Assembly (NCBI GenBank): GCA_964405325.1 | Contig: CAYONM010000009.1 | Span: 1-38,924, forward strand | Source: CAYONM01 sp964405325 | GTDB taxonomy: Bacteria; Planctomycetota; UBA11346 | DNA: 38,924 bases | Reading direction: 5' to 3' | Part shown: positions 23,389 to 32,820 of the stretch, piece after piece | Layout: every line of letters starts with the position of its first letter | Position numbering within the stretch: position 1 is the stretch's first letter | Notes under the pieces: model-generated | The model's input: only the letters and a program-made list of their open reading frames with translations | What the model was told of the DNA's origin: nothing | The model's database searches: none | Position numbers and translations under genes: made by a program

Positions 23389-25535
23389 ACCCGCTCCAAC
23401 GCCTGATCCCCTTCCCCCTCGGCTTGGAGCCAACGGCAGCGCCGGTGGCGATCGCAGCCGATGCGCCCTTGGTGGTGGCCGGCTTGGATCCTGACCTGCA
23501 AACCGCCTGGGCGGTGGCGGGCTTCCGAGTCCATGCCGTAGAGACGGTGGAGCAGCTGCCCGAGCAGGCCTGTGGCCTGGTACTGGGCCGGGTATCACCA
23601 CAGCTCGGCTTCGCCCTCTGCCGTGCGATCGGTTCCAACCTGCAGGCTCGACTCAACACCGAAGGCTGCGCCCTGCTGGCCGCCGTGGTCGATCTGGACG
23701 GCTGTTTCGGCTTCGGCCACGGTACCATCCAGGATGCGGACGCCGGCGCTCTGGCGGGCCTGATCAAGACGGCAGCACGAGAATGGCCCGGCCTCCACGC
23801 CCGCGTGGTCGACCGTGCCGACGCCGATCCCGATCGCATCGTCGCCACCTGTCTGCGACCTGGACCGGTGGAAATCGGCCTGGATCAGGGCCGCATCCAA
23901 GGCATCGGCCTGCAGGCCGCAGCGCTGCCCACGACCGGACGTCCACCACTGCAAGCCGGCGAGGCACTACTGATAAGCGGCGGCGCCCGTGGCGTTACCG
24001 CCACGGTGGCTCGCGCCTGCGCGCGTGCCTGGGGCTGCCACTGCGTCCTGCTGGGCCGCAGCGCCGTGCCGGAAGCCGAACCGGCGTGGATGAATGGCAT
24101 TCACGATGAAGCGGCATTGAAACGCGCGATCATCACCAGGGAAGGCCTTCGCCAACCAGCCCAGGTCACCGCCCGTTGCCGACAATTGCTGGCCAACCGC
24201 GCCATCTTGCAGACCTGCCACGACATCGAGACCGCCGGCGGCAGCGCCAGTTATCATCAGGTCGATATCCGTGATGCGGATGCGGTTGCGGCGTTGGCAG
24301 CAGCCATCCGCACCGAACGACCGATTCGTGGTCTCATCCACGGCGCCGGCGTCCTGGCCGACCGCTGGCTGGTGGACGTCTCCGACGATGATTTTGATCG
24401 GGTCTATGGCACCAAAGTCGATGGCATCAGACATCTGCTCGCCGCCTGCACCACTGACGACCTCCGCCTGGCAGTGGGCTTCAGTTCTTCCACTGCTCGC
24501 TTCGGACGCAGTGGGCAGGTGGCCTACGCCATGGCCAACGAGGTTGTCAACAAACAGCTCCAACAGTTACAGAGAAAGCAACCAGATTGTCGTTGTCTGA
24601 GCGTCTGTTGGGGCCCCTGGGACGGCGGCATGGTGACCAGCTCGCTCAAGGCCTTGTTCGCCGCCGAAGGCATCGCAGTCATTCCGCTGGATGCTGGCGC
24701 CGATTATCTGGTGGCCGAAGCCGGTCGTCCCGGACCGGTGGAATGTGTCATATTGGGCGCCGGTTCCCGTCTCGCCGAGGACGACCCGGCTATCGCCCGT
24801 GGTCCGGATCACCAGAACCTGGACACAGACATCCTTGGCGTGTTGCAGGATCATGTACTGGACGGGAAATACGTGCTGCCGCTGGCCTGGCAGGCCGACC
24901 TGGCCTGTCGGCAGGCCACCAAACGACAACCTGGATGCTGTCTTATTGGTTTCGAGAACCTGCACCTACTGCGGGGCCTGCGTCTTGAGCGGCCGGAGCC
25001 AACGAGCATCGAATACCACCAGGACGGCGAGCAACTGCGTCTGGTGGGCGGCGGCCATCCGATGAGCGCGTTGCAGGTGCACCTGGGCGAAAAGATCAAC
25101 CCGTTGTCCCTGGTCGCCAAGCCCGTCGGTTTGGCAGCCCTGCCGACTGGCTGGTACGAAGACGGACGCTTGTTCCACGGCCCACGCCTGCACCTGCTCG
25201 AAACCGTCCACGGCGATGGCCACCAACTGCTGGCAAGGGTCCGTATCAGCGGCAGCCTGGCAGCCGCACTGGATGCCGTTTTCCAGCTGCTGATCCTCTG
25301 GTCCTGGCAGCATCGCCAGATGCCCTGCCTGCCCACCGGCTGTAAGCGCTGCGAAATCGGCACCGACACCTGGCCGGAACAGATCGACCTGCTGCTCAGG
25401 CCCCAGGAACAGGGCGCGCATCGCCTGCTGGCGGACGCCAACCTGCTGGATCTAGACGGTATGCCCCTGGCTCGGCTACACGGGGTCGAAGCGGTGTCCG
25501 ATGAACGTCTCATGACGGTCTTCCGCGCTGACTGA
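23349..25535 (+). CDS. KR-DH portion of the PUFA-type synthase (-1 frame; probably made as a PfaA fusion)
   Basis: The frame is open from the frameshift site; the first possible independent start is TTG at 23424 (703 residues), with no Shine-Dalgarno. The ketoreductase has ISGGARGVTATVARACARAW for NADPH and FSSSTARFGRSGQVAYAMAN, with the catalytic Ser, Tyr and Asn. A PKS-type dehydratase double hot-dog follows: LQDHVLDGKYVLPLAW with the catalytic His, YEDGRLFHGP, and DAVFQLLILW with the partner Asp. Coding-like sequence (DPLQRLIPFPLG) already runs upstream of the TTG, which argues for continuation from ACP2. KS-AT-ACPn-KR-DH is the order reported for PfaA, giving a fusion of about 2011 residues. 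It could instead be a separate TTG-started protein or a single gene with an assembly indel. Confidence 0.88.
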   Translation, partial: SLTPSSRPDDDDGDPLQRLIPFPLGLEPTAAPVAIAADAPLVVAGLDPDLQTAWAVAGFRVHAVETVEQLPEQACGLVLGRVSPQLGFALCRAIGSNLQARLNTEGCALLAAVVDLDGCFGFGHGTIQDADAGALAGLIKTAAREWPGLHARVVDRADADPDRIVATCLRPGPVEIGLDQGRIQGIGLQAAALPTTGRPPLQAGEALLISGGARGVTATVARACARAWGCHCVLLGRSAVPEAEPAWMNGIHDEAALKRAIITREGLRQPAQVTARCRQLLANRAILQTCHDIETAGGSASYHQVDIRDADAVAALAAAIRTERPIRGLIHGAGVLADRWLVDVSDDDFDRVYGTKVDGIRHLLAACTTDDLRLAVGFSSSTARFGRSGQVAYAMANEVVNKQLQQLQRKQPDCRCLSVCWGPWDGGMVTSSLKALFAAEGIAVIPLDAGADYLVAEAGRPGPVECVILGAGSRLAEDDPAIARGPDHQNLDTDILGVLQDHVLDGKYVLPLAWQADLACRQATKRQPGCCLIGFENLHLLRGLRLERPEPTSIEYHQDGEQLRLVGGGHPMSALQVHLGEKINPLSLVAKPVGLAALPTGWYEDGRLFHGPRLHLLETVHGDGHQLLARVRISGSLAAALDAVFQLLILWSWQHRQMPCLPTGCKRCEIGTDTWPEQIDLLLRPQEQGAHRLLADANLLDLDGMPLARLHGVEAVSDERLMTVFRAD

Positions 25536-25595
25536 CCGCACCGATTGGACTGCCCTGTCGTAGCAATAGCATCCTGCGCAGAAGCTGGAGGCCCC

Positions 25596-26945
25596 ATGAA
25601 CACCGTGATCAACCCCGACGATCCCCGCTTGGCCGATCTACTGAGCACTACCCATAAGCGATTCTCGCAACTGGTGGCCGAGGCCGAGATCAAAGCCAGA
25701 CCTTTCTACGAACAGTTGTTCGGCGAGCCGCTGAGCCTGCAACAGACGCTGGATCTGGTGTTTGGCGAAGTCGAGCACGACGGCGATGCGGGTGTGGCGC
25801 GCTTCAACCGGCTATTCGATCGCTGTACGCTACCGGCCGATCAGCTGACCATTGGCCGCCCGGCCATGCTGGTGGCTTGGAATACCAGTTCGCTGGAACT
25901 GAAACAAGCCCTCAGCCTGGCGGCCAATCAAATCAAGACGTATCAACAGCGGCTGCTCCCGACTGATTTCGGCCTGAATGGCGGCCTGGGAGCGCGCTGG
26001 CTACCGGTACAACGGGTCGGCAGCTATGTGCCCGGCGGTGCAGGTGGCAGCCTGCCGCTGTGCTCCAGCGTGCTGATGAACCTGATCCCCGCCCAGGTGG
26101 CCGGCGTGCCTGAGTTGGTTTTGGCCACCCCACCCCGCGCCGACGGCAGCGTTGCGCCAGAAATCCTGGCCGCCGCCCATCTGGCCGGGGTCGATCAGGT
26201 CTACCTGGCCGGTGGCATGCAGGCGATCGCAGCCATGGCCTGTGGCACCGGCTCACTGGCTGCAGTCGATAAGATCGTCGGCCCAGGCAATATCTTCGTC
26301 ACCCTGGCCAAGCGCCAGGCCTTTGGTCGGGTCGATATCGACATGCTGGCCGGCCCGTCGGAAGTGCTGGTGATCGCCGATGATTCGGTGGATCCCGCCT
26401 GGGCCGCCGCCGACCTGCTGTCCCAGGCCGAACACGATGCCCTGGCCACCTGCTTGTGCTGTGCCATCGGTGACGGCGTTGCCGACGCTATCCTCTCCGC
26501 GGCGCAACAACAACTGGCCGCGCTACCGGAAGAGCGGCGGCAGATCGCTACCGCCGCCATGGCGCGCTATGGCTGCTTTGTCGCCTGCAGGAACGTGGAC
26601 GAGGCCATTGACATCGCCAATCGCTTCGCGCCGGAACACCTGGAATTGCTGGTCCGCGATGCGGAAAACATCATTCCAGAGATTCGACACGCCGGCGCGA
26701 TTTTCGTCGGCCCCTGGTCACCAGAACCCATCGGCGACTACGTCGCCGGCCCCAGCCACACCCTACCCACCTGCGGGACCGCTCGGATGTGGTCGGGAAT
26801 TGGCGCTGATATTTTCCTGCGTCGCTCTTCGGTGATCAATCTGTCTGAACAGGAATTCCGTCGTCTGGCCCCCAGCGCCAGCGTCCTGGCCCGGGCCGAG
26901 GGCCTGGAAGCGCATGCGCGCTCGGTGGATATTCGGGGGAATTGA
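25596..26945 (+). CDS. hisD: Histidinol dehydrogenase
   Basis: Catalyses the last two steps of histidine synthesis, histidinol to histidine with two NAD+. Family motifs are PVQRVGSYVPGG, IVGPGNIFVTLAKRQ, DMLAGPSEVLVIAD, LLSQAEHDALA and APEHLELLVRDAENI, with the zinc and catalytic residues Gln, His, Glu-His, and GDYVAGPSHTLPT near the end. The start at 25596 is chosen for the GGAGG just upstream; the in-frame start at 25545 adds residues without family character. No other his gene is in the window. It follows the synthase by 60 bp on the same strand and could be co-transcribed; no functional link is evident. Confidence 0.96.
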   Translation: MNTVINPDDPRLADLLSTTHKRFSQLVAEAEIKARPFYEQLFGEPLSLQQTLDLVFGEVEHDGDAGVARFNRLFDRCTLPADQLTIGRPAMLVAWNTSSLELKQALSLAANQIKTYQQRLLPTDFGLNGGLGARWLPVQRVGSYVPGGAGGSLPLCSSVLMNLIPAQVAGVPELVLATPPRADGSVAPEILAAAHLAGVDQVYLAGGMQAIAAMACGTGSLAAVDKIVGPGNIFVTLAKRQAFGRVDIDMLAGPSEVLVIADDSVDPAWAAADLLSQAEHDALATCLCCAIGDGVADAILSAAQQQLAALPEERRQIATAAMARYGCFVACRNVDEAIDIANRFAPEHLELLVRDAENIIPEIRHAGAIFVGPWSPEPIGDYVAGPSHTLPTCGTARMWSGIGADIFLRRSSVINLSEQEFRRLAPSASVLARAEGLEAHARSVDIRGN

Positions 26946-26972
26946 CCACCGGCCACGTATCACACGAGCCCA

Positions 26973-26986
26973 CATCAGGCCTGATG
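26973..26986. terminator. Palindrome between convergent hisD and mgtE
   Basis: CATCAGGCCTGATG is a perfect 14-bp palindrome in the 77-bp gap between the two stops. Without a U-run, terminator activity is only a guess from position. Confidence 0.3.
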
Positions 26987-27022
26987 CCCGCAAAAACTGC
27001 ACCGCCATACCGCGCGGTTGCG

Positions 27023-28312
27023 CTACAACAGCCAGGCCATGCTGGCAGCGGCGATGCCGAGAAAGGCGCCAAAACCGACCACATCGGTGATCGTGGTCAG
27101 GAAGATCGATGCGCTCTGCGCCGGATCACGGCCGGTGGCGTTGATCACCACCGGGATCAGGGTACCGGACAGCGTGGCTCCGACCATGGCGATCACCATG
27201 GACACCGCGATCACCGCGCCCAAGGCCAGTCGTCCATCCCAAGCCCAAACACCCAAACCGCAAATCGCTGCGATGACAACACCATTGACAAAACCACCGA
27301 GCAACTCCTTCAGCAGGACTCGACGCCGTACTCCCGGCCGCACCTCGCCCACCACCAGTCCGCGCATCACCACCGCCAGCGTCTGGGCGCCGGTGTTGCC
27401 GCTCTGACCAGCGACAATGGGCAGCAGCACTGCCAAGGCAGTGACCTGGGCCAAAGTTTCTTCGAATACCGCCACCACGCCGGAGGCAGCAAAAGCGGTG
27501 AACAAATTGATCACCAACCAGGGCAAGCGCCGTTGCACCACCGAGCCAACCCGGTCCAGTGCCCGTTCGCTACCACCGGCGCCCACCATGCGCTGCATGT
27601 CTTCATAGGCCTCATCGCGAGCGGCTTCGATCACTGCATCGTGTCGCACCACGCCCACCAGATGGTCTTCCTCGTCCACCACCGGCAGCACCGCGTAGCC
27701 GTGCGCCTCGAAGACCTCGGCAATGTGCTCGCGGCTGGCATCCACCGGCAGGGTCACCAGATCGGTCCGCATGATCTCGCCAATGCGGACCTGACCGTGT
27801 GCCAACAACAAATCGCGCATCACCAGAACACCGCGTAGCCGTTTCTGCAGATCGGCGACGTAGAGATAATGCAGGCTGCCGGGCGGCAGCCGCCGAATCG
27901 CGTCGATGGCTTCGGCCACGGTCAGCTGTTCGCGCAAGGTGGCGACCTGCGATTCCATCATCCCACCGGCGGTCTCTGGTGGCCATAGCGCCAGGGCCCG
28001 CAGGCTGGCGGCCTCGCTCTCCTCCAGCTGCGCCAGCAGTTTTTCTCGCTCCTCATCGGCGAATTGCTGCAGTACCCGCACCGCAGCGCGGGGATTCATG
28101 TCGGTCAGCAGGTGCTGCCAGCGCTCGGCCCCGAGTTCGGTCAGCACTGCACTGGCCAGATGCGGCAGCATCCGCTCCAGCACCCGCCCAGTAACGTCGG
28201 CCGGCCATTCGCGCAGCTGTTCGACCGCAGCGTCGGGCTCCAGCTGCTCCAAGACCGAGGCAGCGGTCTCCGGATGAAAGCGGACCAGGGTCTGGGTGAG
28301 GGATTCGCTCAT
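27023..28312 (-). CDS. mgtE: Magnesium transporter MgtE
   Basis: A Mg2+ channel of the inner membrane. It has an N-terminal superhelical MgtE_N domain (FHPETAASVLEQL onward), a CBS pair (VDASREHIAEVFEAHGYAVL and PVVDEEDHLVGVV), a plug helix, then five membrane helices including LPWLVINLFTAF, LPIVAGQSGNTGAQTLAVVM and FLTTITDVVGFGAFLGIA. The pore Asp is in TTITD. Length (429) is normal for the start at 28312; the ATG at 28393 adds a spurious hydrophobic leader. Neither candidate start has a clear Shine-Dalgarno. It is convergent with hisD. Confidence 0.95.
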   Translation of the reverse strand: MSESLTQTLVRFHPETAASVLEQLEPDAAVEQLREWPADVTGRVLERMLPHLASAVLTELGAERWQHLLTDMNPRAAVRVLQQFADEEREKLLAQLEESEAASLRALALWPPETAGGMMESQVATLREQLTVAEAIDAIRRLPPGSLHYLYVADLQKRLRGVLVMRDLLLAHGQVRIGEIMRTDLVTLPVDASREHIAEVFEAHGYAVLPVVDEEDHLVGVVRHDAVIEAARDEAYEDMQRMVGAGGSERALDRVGSVVQRRLPWLVINLFTAFAASGVVAVFEETLAQVTALAVLLPIVAGQSGNTGAQTLAVVMRGLVVGEVRPGVRRRVLLKELLGGFVNGVVIAAICGLGVWAWDGRLALGAVIAVSMVIAMVGATLSGTLIPVVINATGRDPAQSASIFLTTITDVVGFGAFLGIAAASMAWLL

Positions 28313-28376
28313 AGGGGGTCGAGTATGCATAGCCCAGAGGCACTGGAAAGGTGGTGGTGACAGCAACACCAACAAC

Positions 28377-28409
28377 ACACAAGCGGGGAGCACGGCCCCC
28401 CGCTTGTGT
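28377..28409. terminator. Strong hairpin downstream of the giant lipoprotein gene
   Basis: ACACAAGCGGGG (28377-28388) pairs perfectly with CCCCGCTTGTGT (28398-28409), 12 bp with a 9-base loop, 22 bases beyond the stop of the minus-strand lipoprotein gene. On the minus strand the stem is followed by a TTGTTGG tail. Confidence 0.75.
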
Positions 28410-28431
28410 TCCTCAAGACCACCTCGTTGGT

Positions 28432-31400
28432 TTAGAGATTGCCGCCTGGCTCGATGGTGACGGCGTTGTGATCCCGCTGGTCTTCGTCGATTCCATCGGT
28501 GTTGGTAGAGAAACTCAGTCGATAGGCCTTGGGCAGGGTCACCTCGGTGATGGGAATGGCCAACTCGACCGTGGCGGCAGTCTGACTGCTGACAATCGGC
28601 GTCAAATCGGTCGATTGGAGCCCCTCCTCATACCAGACGCTCGCGGATTCCACATCACTGCCATCTATCGAAAAAGAAAGGCCAAGATGATGGTAAAGAA
28701 ATGGATAGGCCTCCACCTGTCCAATGCCGTGCAGTCCGATACTGACATTCGAATATTCACCACTGGAAATCTTCGTTCCAACGCGATCCACCTTGACATA
28801 CAGATAACTCTCATCCATCGCCAAGCTGATCGCCGTGATATCCTGTTCTGGATAGGCCGAGTCACCATCACCAGCGGCATCGGTCAATTGCGGCGCCAGG
28901 CCGGTCCAGTCATCGAAACTCCCATCTATACTCACGGTCACCTGATGGATAGGGGCACTGCCAATCTGCTGGAGCAGGATGCCTCCTCCGTAAGATGAGC
29001 CTGTCAGGCCATCATCGAGCTCTATGTATACCAAGGCATGACCGAACAGCCCATCGATCGGATACAATTCCACCATGCCAGTGGCACCATCACGCACAAT
29101 CGTGACATTCGTGGCCGGCAGCAACGTATCGTTGGACGTGGAGAACGATAAAGCCAGCGTGGCCGGATCGACACTGCGCGACCACAACTCGAAAGGAACC
29201 GGCTCCGGCGTCTGCCCATCGGCATTGATCACAAAGGGATGGAATTCCGTCCCGGCAAAAATGATCTGATGCAGCGGCAGCTCTATATACAGGGCAGGAA
29301 TCGCATCGATCGGCCCGGAGACATCGACCAAGGCGACCTGGACCCGGAATTTCTCCTCACTGCCCAAGGCCGATTGGGGAAACTGAAGCTCCAAACCATA
29401 CTCGCCCAGAGCAGCCACTGACGAGACGATGCCCTCGACCGTGCCGTCCGTCTGCACCTGCAAGGTCTGCTGACCACCGGCCGAGACAATATCAACCTGA
29501 AACCAGACCGTGCCAGGACTAAACGTACTACTCAGATCAGACACCAAGCCATTGGTGTCAATGATCAGGCTGAGATTGGTGGCATCCTGTGCCATCCGGA
29601 AATAATCCAAATCGGCGAATGAGCCACCGGCGTTCTGATCACCGTAATCATCATATTGACCAACCCAGACATTCTCCCAGTCAGTCATATCACCATCAAT
29701 CACGATCGATCGCGCATTCGGCTTTATCCAAACATACCCAACCATCTCCCACAGCATGCCCAGATCCGGATGCTCTGACACCACCGACCAACTCACACCA
29801 TCAGAACTCGTCTCGACCTGACTCAGCGTCAAAAGCATGTCACCATCGAAATCCCAGGTTTGCCGGGTCCAGACGCTGTCCGCATGCACCAGGATCACCT
29901 GACTATCCTGCTTGGTGATGGTATAGTTGGGATCCTGACGACCAAAATCGTCATAATAGATCAGATCCACGCCATTGTTTTCCGCACGGAATTCACGGTA
30001 GATGCCCTGGTCATCATACCAATACCCGGCCACCGTCATAGGCCCCCCATCCGCTGGCGGCAGGCTGGCCAGAGCCGACTCCGCCCAATCCAAGATCTGA
30101 TACCCGATTGTCTCATCATCGGCATACATCGCCACATGCACCATCAGATCCATATCACCTGAGAATTCAGACCGCGAAAAACTGATTTCGATGGCCGTAT
30201 CGCTGATGGCATAGGCCGAATGGAATCCATCTGCTGTCTCATCGGCATACACATCTGTCCAGGTGGAACCAGACGCGCCCTCCACCTCTACCTCCATACG
30301 GGCGGATGAATACTCTCCCGACAGCGCACTGATGGATGCGCCCAATTCCACCAGGACATACACCTGCGAGCCATCGGCACTGACCGACAGCGCCGTGATA
30401 TCTGCACCGGAATTGGTGGTCAGTCGGGTATCACCAACCGCATCACTCACCTGCAAGCGATCAGGGCTCCAATCATCGAGTGAGCCATCGATGGTAATGG
30501 TATGCTCCGGAATATAGGAGACCAATGGCGCTGTGATACGCGGCATAACCTGCCCGACAAAGGGGTCGGTGGGATTGGTATCTGAGATATCGTACCAAGT
30601 CGAACCATTATCGTCACTTTCTTCCAGTCGCTGGGCTGTCAGCTGATTGGCACCATCCCAGAGATAAAAATCACGCCACAGGTAGGGATCGTCACCGCCC
30701 TGCATGACCAATTCCGTTCCATTCAAATTGACTGTCGGCATATCCTGCGAGCTGCCGAAGACATTCTGCATAAGCAGGTCGCTGCCGCCGGCAGAAACAA
30801 TCTCGAACTTCCAGCCCTGAAAATCCCACCAACCGACCACACCTGGCACCGCCACTGGCGGCAGATAGCCATACGCCGCCTCGCACCAATCCAGCACCTG
30901 CTCGGTCCCGCTGGACGGATAGCCGATCATGTTCACAGATATCTCGAACAACTCGTCGGTACCGAACAGGCTCCGTGGCAGCTCCAGTTCGATGATGCTG
31001 CCACTGGCATGAGCATTACTCGCATTGCCTTCAACCGTCCCACCGCTTAGGCAATCGACATAAGCCTCGTAGCCAGGCGAATAGAGTTCGATCTCAAGGG
31101 CCGCCGAAATGAATTCCGAGCTGATGCTGCTCAATGGCGCGTCCAGCTCGACCATAAGATAGAGGCTGTCATCATCAGCCATGACGCTCAGACCGAGAAT
31201 GTCCGTACCAGCACTGCTGGTCAGTCGTTGATCACCAGCAGCATCGGAACTGAACAGCTGATCGGCTGTCCACTCATCGGCCACACCATCGATAACAATC
31301 GACCCGCTTCCGATCGGCAGGAATTGTGGCTCGTTGACGCGCGGCATCACTTGCCCAATAAATGGCTCGTCCTCGCCAATGACCTCGGACCAGGTCTCAC

Positions 31401-32385
31401 CACCATCATAACTGATATCAAAGGCGATGCAGGTCAGCTGATCGGCACCGTTCCATTGCCAGCGATCGCGCCACAACTCCGACGGATCTTCGGTATTGAT
31501 CGATTCCAAAACATCCTCGCTCCAGGTCATGGCGAAAGTGTCCCACTTCTGGCCAAATGGCGACCAGACCGACAGGCCATCCGCTTCCAGGCGCAGCTGA
31601 ACGCGCTCACCCAGGAAACTCCACCACCCCTCAANNNNNNNNNNNNNNNNNNNNNNNNNNNNNNNNNNNNNNNNNNNNNNNNNNNNNNNNNNNNNNNNNN
31701 NNNNNNNNNNNNNNNNNNNNNNNNNNNNNNNNNNCTGATTGCTGCTGGTAGCGGTCACGGTCAAATCGGCAGCAGCGGTCTCCTTATCGAGCACGTTGAC
31801 TACCACCACGGGAACCGCCTGTCCCAGTTCAATACGCAGGTCACTGCCACCACCGATAATCGGCGCGCGATTTTCCGGCACGGTTTCCGGATCCTGTTTG
31901 ACCGCCTCACAAGACCCCGCCCAGGTAGTATCGGATTCCTGCCATTTCCACTGGCCGGTAATGACGCCAGTTTTCAGATCGATCTTGCCGATGAAAATCC
32001 AACCACGATATTTATCCAGATCGGCGGCCAGACCACGCAGCCCCTGCAATTGCTCGATGGCGGCGCTCAGCGTGAGGTTGCCCTCGGCATCGACCTCGCC
32101 TTCCACCGGAAAGCTGACGCCGTTGACTGCGCTGCGCATGTCACCGGAGACAGTGCCGTCTTCCGAAACGGAGACATCCCACTGCCCCTCGTCCTCACCG
32201 CTGACCTCACCGCTGTAAGAACCGGCGAACTGGGCGACAGCCTCTTGCAGATTCTGATCATCCTGCTGTTGCCGATCATCCTGCTGATCATCCGAGGGAC
32301 CGCCGGAAGAACCGCCGGAACACCCGGCGGTCAGCGCCAGACAGAGGCCACCACAGACGGCCAGAGTTCGTAATCGCATGGACAT
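28432..32385 (-). CDS. Giant surface lipoprotein with alternating CBM9-like and unknown repeat modules
   Basis: Roughly 1317 residues as assembled, with a 100-N gap inside, so the true length is unknown. The start at 32385 has GGAG 7 bases upstream. A lipoprotein signal ends in the lipobox LTAGC, followed by a Gly/Ser and Gln/Asp-rich tether. A small beta domain comes next (AGSYSGEVSGEDEGQWDVSV). Four modules start with an IDG-x-x-x-[DE]-W motif (VIDGVADEW, TIDGSLDDW, VIDGDMTDW, SIDGSFDDW) followed by an [AD]-x-GD-x-x stretch, like CBM9/DOMON-type beta-sandwiches. Between the first three sit ~110-residue units starting GWW or GYW and ending in a VGQVMPR-like motif. Cadherin- or Ig-like stretches also occur. 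Surface glycan binding is inferred. The region looks AT-richer than its neighbours. Confidence 0.8.
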   Translation of the reverse strand: MSMRLRTLAVCGGLCLALTAGCSGGSSGGPSDDQQDDRQQQDDQNLQEAVAQFAGSYSGEVSGEDEGQWDVSVSEDGTVSGDMRSAVNGVSFPVEGEVDAEGNLTLSAAIEQLQGLRGLAADLDKYRGWIFIGKIDLKTGVITGQWKWQESDTTWAGSCEAVKQDPETVPENRAPIIGGGSDLRIELGQAVPVVVVNVLDKETAAADLTVTATSSNQXXXXXXXXXXXXXXXXXXXXXXXXXXXXXXXXXXEGWWSFLGERVQLRLEADGLSVWSPFGQKWDTFAMTWSEDVLESINTEDPSELWRDRWQWNGADQLTCIAFDISYDGGETWSEVIGEDEPFIGQVMPRVNEPQFLPIGSGSIVIDGVADEWTADQLFSSDAAGDQRLTSSAGTDILGLSVMADDDSLYLMVELDAPLSSISSEFISAALEIELYSPGYEAYVDCLSGGTVEGNASNAHASGSIIELELPRSLFGTDELFEISVNMIGYPSSGTEQVLDWCEAAYGYLPPVAVPGVVGWWDFQGWKFEIVSAGGSDLLMQNVFGSSQDMPTVNLNGTELVMQGGDDPYLWRDFYLWDGANQLTAQRLEESDDNGSTWYDISDTNPTDPFVGQVMPRITAPLVSYIPEHTITIDGSLDDWSPDRLQVSDAVGDTRLTTNSGADITALSVSADGSQVYVLVELGASISALSGEYSSARMEVEVEGASGSTWTDVYADETADGFHSAYAISDTAIEISFSRSEFSGDMDLMVHVAMYADDETIGYQILDWAESALASLPPADGGPMTVAGYWYDDQGIYREFRAENNGVDLIYYDDFGRQDPNYTITKQDSQVILVHADSVWTRQTWDFDGDMLLTLSQVETSSDGVSWSVVSEHPDLGMLWEMVGYVWIKPNARSIVIDGDMTDWENVWVGQYDDYGDQNAGGSFADLDYFRMAQDATNLSLIIDTNGLVSDLSSTFSPGTVWFQVDIVSAGGQQTLQVQTDGTVEGIVSSVAALGEYGLELQFPQSALGSEEKFRVQVALVDVSGPIDAIPALYIELPLHQIIFAGTEFHPFVINADGQTPEPVPFELWSRSVDPATLALSFSTSNDTLLPATNVTIVRDGATGMVELYPIDGLFGHALVYIELDDGLTGSSYGGGILLQQIGSAPIHQVTVSIDGSFDDWTGLAPQLTDAAGDGDSAYPEQDITAISLAMDESYLYVKVDRVGTKISSGEYSNVSIGLHGIGQVEAYPFLYHHLGLSFSIDGSDVESASVWYEEGLQSTDLTPIVSSQTAATVELAIPITEVTLPKAYRLSFSTNTDGIDEDQRDHNAVTIEPGGNL
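31635..31734. other. Assembly gap of 100 N
   Basis: Exactly 100 unknown bases, the conventional placeholder for a gap of unknown size. It lies in the giant lipoprotein gene between an Ig-like stretch and the first GWW unit, probably where repeats defeated assembly. The reading frame happens to agree on both sides. Confidence 0.98.
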
Positions 32386-32820
32386 GAAACGCTCCTGGTT
32401 TAGAAAAAGCTCGCTCGTGACCAAACGAGCCGAAGAAAGTGTGTATAAGCTCAGGCACCTGTAGGGCACCCGACGGCCATCGGACCGAGACCTCGAATCA
32501 AGCTAAGCTAGTGAGCGAGCGAAAGTAGAGAAAGAAGATGCTTATTAACATCGTTTTGAGCCGGTCAAGCAGCATCCTCCTCTCAAGGCCTTTATCTTCA
32601 TGTCCGACAGCAGCTGTTGACAGCTTGGCCCGCCCACTGCTGAAGAACGACCTCCTCCAGACTTGTGCTACATTGGCACGCCACTAGCTTTGGCGCGCAT
32701 TTGCGTCACGTGCAGCAGCTGGGGCGAATTCGCGACCGGCAATGTGCTTTGCGCTCGGACTCGGGAACAACCCGTTTCTGCATTCGTAAGACCGCCACGA
32801 CAAAGAGGATACGCGACGGT
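32386..32820. promoter_or_regulatory. Divergent control region between the giant lipoprotein and gltB
   Basis: This 435-bp gap has no coding frame I can support; in-frame ATGs upstream of both genes extend into it but add residues without family character. Towards gltB, an extended -10 TGC-TACATT lies at 32666-32674 and a TTGACA at 32617-32622, but their spacing does not fit one promoter. Towards the lipoprotein, TTGACC (minus strand, 32568-32563) precedes an AT-rich TTAATAAG. All are weak candidates. Confidence 0.3.

Noticed and set aside
22174..23601. Minus-strand open frame opposite the ACP region
   Set aside because: It is generated by the repetitive high-GC ACP and proline-linker sequence; the Arg/Gly/Trp-rich translation is not protein-like.
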